The position numbers and the translations under genes were made by a program. 64,000 nt of DNA from Eucommia ulmoides (Eukaryota; Streptophyta; Magnoliopsida; Garryales; Eucommiaceae), in assembly GCA_016647705.1 (NCBI GenBank), contig CM028329.1:18657410-18721409 (forward strand), read 5' to 3'. Below the pieces are notes generated by a model. That model worked only from the letters and a program-made list of their open reading frames with translations. It made no database searches and was not told the origin of the DNA. Shown here piece after piece: positions 57,442 to 64,000 of this stretch. Position 1 is the first letter of the stretch. Every line of letters begins with the position of its first letter.

Positions 57442-57456
57442 CTGCTCTGATTACCA
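57442..57456 (-). promoter_or_regulatory. Primer-binding site (initiator-Met tRNA type)
   Basis: In the coding sense TGGTAATCAGAGCAG lies three bases after the 5' LTR. It equals the plant initiator-Met primer site TGGTATCAGAGC with one extra A. Confidence 0.82.
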
Positions 57457-57459
57457 ACT

Positions 57460-57860
57460 TGATAGAATACTCTTAACAAATTGATGAAATCAACAATTAA
57501 AATAGGGAACTGAATGATAAAGGAAGTCTGAATGGATATTACTCAACGATTGAATGAAAAAATTACAGTAAAAAAAGTAACTGAAGCTAGGAATTCGAGA
57601 GCCTAGTCTCTCCCTTTTCATCTCACTATTTTGATGCCTTTCTTTTCCCTCCCCATGGCTATTTATAGAAGAATCAGCAACTAACGCTCATCAAATAGCT
57701 AACAAACTCAACTGACTAACCATATAACAAACTCAACCATTTCTAACTCATCACAACTAACTCTCTGCTAACAGAAATTGGAAGTTTCTCCTGCAGCTAA
57801 TTCTTCATCCCTTTTCTCAGCCTTTGCCGCACATAAGTGCTTTTAATCAATGGTCTATCA
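57460..57860 (-). repeat. 5' LTR of the chromovirus
   Basis: 401 bp, nearly identical to 52433-52833, with the same TATA box on the minus strand (about 57659-57670). Confidence 0.93.
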
Positions 57861-57865
57861 GAATT

Positions 57866-59919
57866 CTAGCTTAATTATTTATATCTTTTAAACAACTCCT
57901 GCATGGGCCAACTTACCTTCCTAGCCAATGGTGTGCACAGATAAAAATCATTATATGATGCAAATACAAACCTCATAGTTCGATACAAAATTAATAAACA
58001 TATACTCTAACAGCTCAAGCTATTACAGCAGAATAAATGACTTGTAATGAGTGTTGAAAGTTGAAATGCAAACTTCCAAATAAGATATGAACCATATCAA
58101 AAAGATTTTGGTTCGTGTAGCGAAACTTAGAGACCCAACGTCAACAAACTTTGGAATTTCAAGCGTTCCAAAAATCAATTCAAAAATCATGGTTAATTAG
58201 ATTTTTCACCTGAAAACCCGACTTGTACAGGAGGGAAATTTACATGGAGTAAGGTAACAAGATAAAATGAGGCTATAGACATTCCCTCAACCACACTCGA
58301 AACCATCTACAAACTACAAAATATGCCAAGAGTCAAACAAGTCCATCCCCTTTCTAATTTGAGGTAAATATGTTGTTTTATAGATATTTAACTATTTTTA
58401 GAAGTCAACAATAATTTGGCCTTCCATATCATTGATAAATATCAGCACTAGGGATTTGAAGATAAAAATATATGTTAAACTACTTACTGAGTCATGAATT
58501 ACTTAGAAAAAAAAATATAGCCAGGAATTACTTAGCACAATAAATTACAGTCCCAAATGGATAGTTAAAGCAGTCAACAAAGCAGAACCCAATCATTGTT
58601 GCACTTCTCCAACCCTTGCAATGGTAAGGCATCACTCTCTCTTTCCTTCCATGCCCTTGTCCTCATCCTCCCTGCTATAGTTTCTAGCAATTTTCCGGTG
58701 ATCTTATAAAATAAAAAAATAAAAATAAAAAATTCTATATTTTTGTACCCTAGAAACCCGAGTAAAATATAATAATCCTTGTCTATATCAAAAAAAATTG
58801 TGAAACTTGACCACAACTTTACAGAAGGCAAAAGTTACTGTTACAGCTTCTAAAACTGCCCCCAAAACCTATCTCTCAAACTCATTCAAACCACAAATGT
58901 CCTTGCAAAAACTTAAAGAGCCAAATTTTCAACATATTTTCCGATATTATTGACACTGAAACACATCATAACGAGCTCCTAAAAGCTCTTTTAAACTTTA
59001 ATTCCATCTATTACATTGTGCTGCCCTATTCTAGTCTTCCATATGACAAACAAATGCTGGCTCACCAGTGTAGTTGGGCTTAGAGTCCACTGTGGTGAAG
59101 ACACTAAAATCCAAAGTGGTTGAAGTCCGGCAAATTTCATATTTTGTATTCTTAATTAGCTTAGTACGAAATGCTTCAGGAATGATCAAACGGAACCGAA
59201 TGACCTAACTGACCGCTATTCTTCCATAACTCTTCAATATTTCAAAGTAAGTTTCTATATTGCAGTCTTAAATTGAGAATTCAGTTTTTGTACTTAAAAA
59301 GAGCTTGTAGCATAACTTAAGACTCTAGAACAAGCTCATGGCTGTTGGAACTAGGATATAGAGAGGAGGGACTTAGGGATGAGATCATACATATCTAATT
59401 CAATAAGCTTTCAATTGCAATTCGAATGAGGTGATTAGGGACTAAAAACAATTCATGGACTCAAAGTCGGCAAGTGCACAACAACATTTGCAAAGCTCAA
59501 AAGAACCAGTTGTGGTTGCAAGTAGAATCATCTCTTCTACTCTATTTCTTGTGGTGTGGCTTTTGTAGGACTACGATCCTGTGGTCTTTCCCAATTGGAG
59601 ATTTCACTTAAAACTGCTCGAATTATTATTATTTTTCCCATTGTATGATCGTATTTACCATTTGTGGTTGATATAAAATTGAATAATATACGTAACCACC
59701 CATTTGGGTTCCTTGATATTTGGTAAAATGAGCTAGTGAACTCAAATCTCAACAGCAACTATATCTACAAATACGTCAAAATTTGGTATAGAAATAGATT
59801 AGCTAATAAACTTATAAAGTTATTTTCCTTCTTCCTTTTTTGTCAACCACAAAAGCTTCGTGAATTAACACGTAATAACCACATGCTATATGCAACACGA
59901 TTTACACACAGAAACTCAC
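57866..59919. other. Intron sequence, no exon found
   Basis: I searched the minus strand for the second half of an MBD (YY.EP...FRSK) and did not find it. Frames of 73-85 codons here match nothing known. AT-rich, no transposon borders seen. Confidence 0.45.
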
Positions 59920-60300
59920 CCTATCCATCGATCCAGCAGTTTGACCAGTTGTTCTAACCCTGCAAGTCATCACCCATCCCTCGGGCAACCACTCCGGCCT
60001 CTCGGCAGCGAGCTCCTCCGGCGATCTCCTCGGCCTCCTCTGCGGCGGTGGAGCCTCTGCAGTGGAGGGGGTTTCCACAGTCGGATGCGATCGATTATCC
60101 GGTTCAGACCCATCTGGTACACTGCGCCTAGGTTCCCCGGCGTCTAGGACGTCGTTTTGGCCGGGATGAGGGTCGATGTTGGCGTGGATGAATGATCCGG
60201 ATTTCAATAGAGGGTCCGGCGAGATTTGGTCTCCAGCAACGTTACTAGTTTCAGGCGGGTCATGATTTGGGCTCGGTTCTTGGCTGGAAGGTTCTGACAT
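59920..60300 (-). CDS. MBD protein gene, first coding exon with N-terminal half of an MBD
   Basis: The ATG at 60300 opens MSEPSSQEPSPNHDPPETSN. About 85 residues of Pro-, Ser- and Asp-rich disordered sequence follow. RRPRRSPEELAAERPEWLPE then begins the MBD (residues 101-127), ending GQTAGSMDR. The donor GTGAGTTTC follows 59920, phase 0, at exactly the same domain position as the exon at 33309. In-frame codons past the donor are intron. It is GC-richer than its surroundings. It could splice directly to 27679 in phase, or to a lost exon. Belonging to the same gene as the 27-34 kb exons is likely but not proven. Confidence 0.8.
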
Positions 60301-60855
60301 TTCGTCGAGCTACTATCGAGCCAGGAGAAGTGAAAGAGACTTGGGAATTAGGAAACAAGTGAAGGTTCATTCATGAAAAAGAACGCAAAACTTGAGCGAA
60401 CTATGCCGAGAATTGGTTTGAATTAAATTCAGTAAAAATCATTTGGGAAAAGTCACTTTTCGTTTATAAACTATGGGAGATTGACAAGTTATTTATTTTA
60501 TCTTTAATTTAAAAAAAAATAATAATACACAATTACAATTTGTATTTTAGTTTCACAAATTAAAAAAATGGTAAAAGACGTAATATCCGCGTTGTACTCT
60601 CGTCTCGTAATCACATGTATCTAATTTATGTGTAAAATATTTATTAAATATCTATATAATAAATCAGCTCACTTATAAATAGAGCCGTCGGATTAAGAGA
60701 TAAACATTTAGATATTGGTAATCTTCGGATTAGTTTTATCTTTTACACCACGCCAAAATTAGGGGTTTTCTCATTCAGCCACCTCGTCTCCCTCCTGTCT
60801 CTTTCTCTCGACTTCTCCTCTGTCTATCGCGGTCTCCAATCGATCTCAACACAGT
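60301..60855 (+). promoter_or_regulatory. Intergenic promoter region, probably divergent
   Basis: On the plus strand TATAAATA lies at 60674-60681. About 30 bp downstream comes a CT-rich leader-like stretch (60770-60850: CTCCCTCCTGTCTCTTTC and similar) typical of plant 5' UTRs. It is cut at 60855 by a gypsy LTR. The minus-strand side serves the MBD exon at 60300. No TATA was found for that direction. Confidence 0.5.
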
Positions 60856-61708
60856 TGATGAGAATCAATGAGCACAATCAGATGATCTGTTACATGTTCC
60901 AGTTGGGCCTATTATTAGGGCAAGATCAAAAGAAAATCAATACAGCACTTAATGGGCTAATTCAAGAAACTTGGCCCATATCTACAATAGTTAAGCCCAA
61001 ATTAGGTCTACCGGACAATCAAAACCTAATTCATCTCATTAAGACAAGTGAAGGGGCTTAAACATGAACTTAAATGGGTCAAGGCATGAGGACCACGAAA
61101 TTCAGCATATTTATTTTATTTATTAGTCTTTTAATTTTAATTTAAGATATTTATTTGATAATTTGTAAGGCTTGATTGCCAAGTAATCTTTTCCTTTTTA
61201 TATTAGGAATTAGTCATTTCCTTTTTAGATTAGGATTAGGGTTTCCTTATTTCTCTAGGATTTCTTAGTCCTCTAGGAGTAGGGTTTTCTTTTATATTAT
61301 ATTGTGGTCGTCTATTGTTCACCGCCATTATTCACGAGCATTATTCACTAGCTAGGGTTTTTTCTTTTATCTATTTAAGAAACTTGTATCACATGGGAAA
61401 AAGACATTATTTTTTATTAATAAAATTATGAGAGTTTTCTCTTTAATTCTTCAGAGAACTTTTCCTGAACTTATCAAGAGTTTCTTGTGGCGTTTAAACT
61501 TATATCTTTGGTTCGTGATTTATTATAATCGTTAGGTCAAGATCATTATACCATTGGTTCGCATTTTGTTCATAAACGTTGAGTCAAGGTAATTTATCTT
61601 TCAATTTCTGTATATTTAGTTCGCTCTAAATCTGATTTAGTTTCGATCTTCGTGAAAAACCCCTAAGTTAGTTTCGGGTCTCACTAATCCTTGGTGAGGT
61701 TCGCATCA
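60856..61708 (+). repeat. 5' LTR of the third gypsy element
   Basis: 853 bp. The end is fixed by a CA directly before a primer-like site. A run of ATTAGGATTAGGGTTTCC-type text at 61220-61290 is typical of transcribed LTR sequence. The start rests on the change of sequence character after the leader-like CT tract. Confidence 0.72.
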
Positions 61709-61725
61709 TTTGGTAATTAGAGTAA
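61709..61725 (+). promoter_or_regulatory. Degraded primer-binding site
   Basis: TTTGGTAATTAGAGT matches the initiator-Met site TGGTATCAGAGC with three or four changes, two of them C to T. Confidence 0.6.
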
Positions 61726-62356
61726 AATCTAAATTAGGTTTCATCTATCCTTTTTATATTTATTTTTCTTTCGTTCATTGTAATCAGTTCGTTTTTACGT
61801 TAAAATTTTCTTGGCCGAAATATATAATCAAATCTGGTCAGTTTTCGTTTTTTTTCTTAGTGCGCATCTTCAAATCTCAATTTAAAATTGTTGTATTTTG
61901 AAAAAAAAAAAATAGAAACAAAAGGTGAAAAAAACAAAAAAAAAAAAAAAAAATTGAAAATTCAGCAACCCCCCGCAAAAAAAAAAAAAGAATTATTTCT
62001 TCTTATTCTATGCCATAAACTTTTCTTTGTGCTCTTCTTGTTCTCTTTGTTTTCATTCCTAAAATCTCATTCTTAGTGAATCAATTTGTTGAGGTTGGAT
62101 TGCTATAAGGAAATTTTTGATTGAGATTAGTTAAATTCAATAAAGAACTAAAAAAGTTAACTAAAGAGTGGAAAAAAGTAAAAGAGTATAAGCTCATAAG
62201 AGGGTAAAAATCGAATTTGAGTGATACACGAGTGAAGTGACATAATTTGAGTGTAAACATGTGAGTGAGTGTTAGTGAGGTTTGTTAACCTTGTTTTGCA
62301 AGTTAATAAACATATCTCGAGAAACAAACAAAGACTCGTCCGATGAAGTGCTGGAA
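61726..62356 (+). other. Untranslated leader of the third gypsy element
   Basis: AT-rich, with poly-A tracts at 61900-61995. No conserved frame precedes the gag start. Confidence 0.55.
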
Positions 62357-63464
62357 ATGATGGACATCATAGACGTAAAAGTTTTTTACAAGGCCTTGGA
62401 GCAAAAGCTTCAACAGTTGAACTTGCAGTTTGATGAAGTCTATGAGTGACTAGACAAAATTGAGTCTAGTGCACAAAAGGGGCAGCCACCGAGAGCTCCT
62501 AATGTGCAACGAAGAGAGATGAATCAACCTCGGTTCGAATATGAAAATGATTATGGGAATGAGCTAGATGAAGACGATTGCGCCTTTAATACGAGCTTGG
62601 ACAGATTTGGGCGTGGATATGACAATAGAGGATATAGATATGGGAAGCAACTTGATAATAACTTGGAAAGCATCAAGGTGAAGATACCGCCATTCCAAGG
62701 AAAAAATAACCCTGAAGTATACTTGGAGTAGGAGAAGAAGGTAGAGTTGATCTTTAAGTACCACAACTACTCCGAGGAGAAAAATGTAAAACTTGTTGTA
62801 ATTGAGTTTATTGACTATGCCATAATATGGTGGGATCAACTTGTGATAAATAGGAGGAGAAACCATGAGAGGCTTATTGAGACGTGGGCAGAAATGAAGG
62901 TCATCATGACAAGGCAGTTTGTCCCTAGTCACTACTATAGGGACTTGTATCAAAAATTGCAAAGTCTTACACAAGGTTCTAAGTGTATGGAAGACTACTA
63001 TAAAGAGATGGAAGTAGCCATGATTTAAGCCAATGTGGAAGAGGACCGAGAAGCAGCTATGGCTAGGTTTCTAATCGGGCTAAATTGTGACATTGCAAAT
63101 ATGGTGGAGTTGTAGCATTATGTTGAGTTGAGTGACATAGTGCACATGGCCATCAAAATGGAGCAACAATTGAAGCGAAAGGGTTCCACACGAGTTGGGC
63201 AATAATCGAGTTCTTCTTCTTCTTAGAAACCGAATTAGAGCAAGAGAAAAGATAAACCTAATTTTTAGCCGAAGGCCGAACCTCCCAAAATTCACAAAGC
63301 TGGAGGTACACCGAACCAAGGTAAAACCGATTCCCAACCTTCTAAAAATAGAGAAATTAAATGCTTTAAGTGTTTGGGAACAGGTCATATTGCATCTCAA
63401 TGTCCGAATAAGAGAGTGATAATTATGAGGGATGATAGAGGTATTGAGACCGAAAGATGAGACG
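62357..63464 (+). pseudogene. Gypsy gag with eight in-frame stops
   Basis: From the ATG at 62357 one frame carries a coiled-coil start (ALEQKLQQLNLQFDEVYE), the capsid region (VKIPPFQGKNNPEVYLE; FVPSHYYRDLYQKLQSL) and a CCHC knuckle, CFKCLGTGHIASQCPNKR, at 63362. In-frame stops lie at 62447, 62729, 63026, 63113, 63203, 63224, 63236 and 63266; there is no frameshift before about 63450. Each stop is one G:C to A:T change from a Gln, Arg or Trp codon. Confidence 0.88.
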
Positions 63465-64000
63465 GATGATGATTTGATGCCACCTTTGGAGAATACACAT
63501 GATGTTGAATACCCGATTGATGGAGAGCTCCTAGTTGCAAGAAGAGTTCTTAGTGCACAAGTCAAAGAAGATGAGACAATACAACGAGATAATATCTTTC
63601 ATACTAGATGCCATGTTAATGATAAGGTATGTAGCATGATTATTGATGGCAGAAGTTGTACAAATGTTGTTAGCATTAGTTTGGTGGAGAAATTGAAATT
63701 GTCAACTTTAAAGCATCCTAGACCATACAAGTTACAATGGTTGAATGATTGTGGAGAAATTAAAGTGAACAAACAAGTGCTCATATCATTCTCGATTGGA
63801 AGGTATAAAGACGAGATCTTGTGTGATGTGGTGCCAATGCATACAGGGCATATTCTTTTGGGAAGACCATGGCAATTTGATCGGCAAGTAACGCATGATG
63901 GTTATACTAATAAATACTCTTTTGTACTTAATAAACAACCAATTACTCTTGTACCATTATTGCCAAGGCAAGTGTATGATGATCAAGTGAGGTTAAAAAG
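63465..64000 (+). pseudogene. Gypsy protease and start of pol (runs off window)
   Basis: The frame changes relative to gag near 63450. It carries ELLVARRVLSAQVKEDE, the protease site SMIIDGRSCTNVVSISLVEK (the second position of the usual DGGSCTNV is Arg), LKHPRPYKLQWLNDCGEIKV, and the segment before RT, LCDVVPMHTGHILLGRPWQF. The same order occurs in the element at 9288. Confidence 0.88.

Larger units (their letters stand above)
52433..57860 (-). mobile_element. Complete young chromovirus (Ty3/gypsy), defective (5.4 kb)
   Basis: The LTRs are each 401 bp (52433-52833 and 57460-57860) and differ at about 11 positions by my count. A perfect target duplication GAATT lies at 52428-52432 and 57861-57865. 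In the coding sense LTRs run TGATAGACC to ATTCTATCA. The single gag-protease-RT-RNase H-integrase-chromodomain frame carries seven in-frame stops and one deletion. Low LTR divergence implies recent insertion, of order one million years under common plant rates (inference). Confidence 0.95.
60856..64000 (+). mobile_element. Third Ty3/gypsy element, 5' part (runs off window)
   Basis: The 5' LTR is 60856-61708, beginning TGATGAGAATCA and ending TCGCATCA. The left flank is ACAGT, and the matching flank is outside the window. Leader, gag and protease follow on the plus strand. Protease sequence places it among plant chromoviruses, close to the element at 9288. RT onward is not in the window. Confidence 0.88.

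Noticed and set aside
58574..58831. Possible missing MBD C-half exon (FYKITGK on the minus strand)
   Set aside because: It lacks the FRSK.EV..FL signature and has no fitting splice sites.

Overview
The window is AT-rich plant nuclear DNA that is almost entirely repeats. The plant origin is inferred from Au-type SINE, plant RTE LINE, chromovirus and hAT signatures and from exons of a plant methyl-CpG-binding-domain (MBD) gene; a eudicot is likely, but no species can be named. There are no bacterial operons, CRISPR arrays or free-standing RNA genes. Most open frames are degraded transposon proteins or chance frames in simple sequence.

Layout. 1-19953: a large non-coding region bounded by two related copies of an LTR-like sequence (1-682, cut by the window edge, and about 18900-19953). 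It looks like a large retrotransposon derivative (LARD). Inside are tandem arrays of 80 bp, about 55 bp and a GATCCAAAGATAGCGAGGAACA type, two clusters of hairpin modules whose stems co-vary, a 2.3-kb solo-LTR candidate (1409-3732), a complete but dead Ty3/gypsy element (9288-14203, minus strand, perfect TSD) and another LTR-like segment (16194-17452). 20966-26784: two diverged direct repeats flank a 2-kb T-rich minisatellite of about 90-bp period; the right copy is split by a hAT element (24101-26761, 8-bp TSD) that itself holds two MITE-like elements.

27182-60300, minus strand: scattered exons of an MBD protein. Exons at 33770-33555, 33438-33309, 27679-27566 and 27430-27182 join with matching splice phases, and a start-codon exon lies at 60300-59920. 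If they are one gene, its largest intron is about 26 kb and contains two RTE LINEs and a LINE fragment, an Au SINE split by a hAT that carries a third MITE, a short hAT, a Helitron-like AT-rich array, copia fragments and a chromovirus with nearly identical LTRs (52433-57860). The matching second half of the MBD begun in the 60-kb exon was not found.

60301-64000: a putative divergent promoter (TATAAATA at 60674) and a CT-rich leader are interrupted by the 5' LTR of a third Ty3/gypsy element on the plus strand, which runs off the window. Its gag frame is broken by eight in-frame stops and no frameshift, the pattern expected of methylcytosine decay; the chromovirus shows the same pattern. The most novel-looking signals are the co-varying hairpin modules and the MBD gene architecture.
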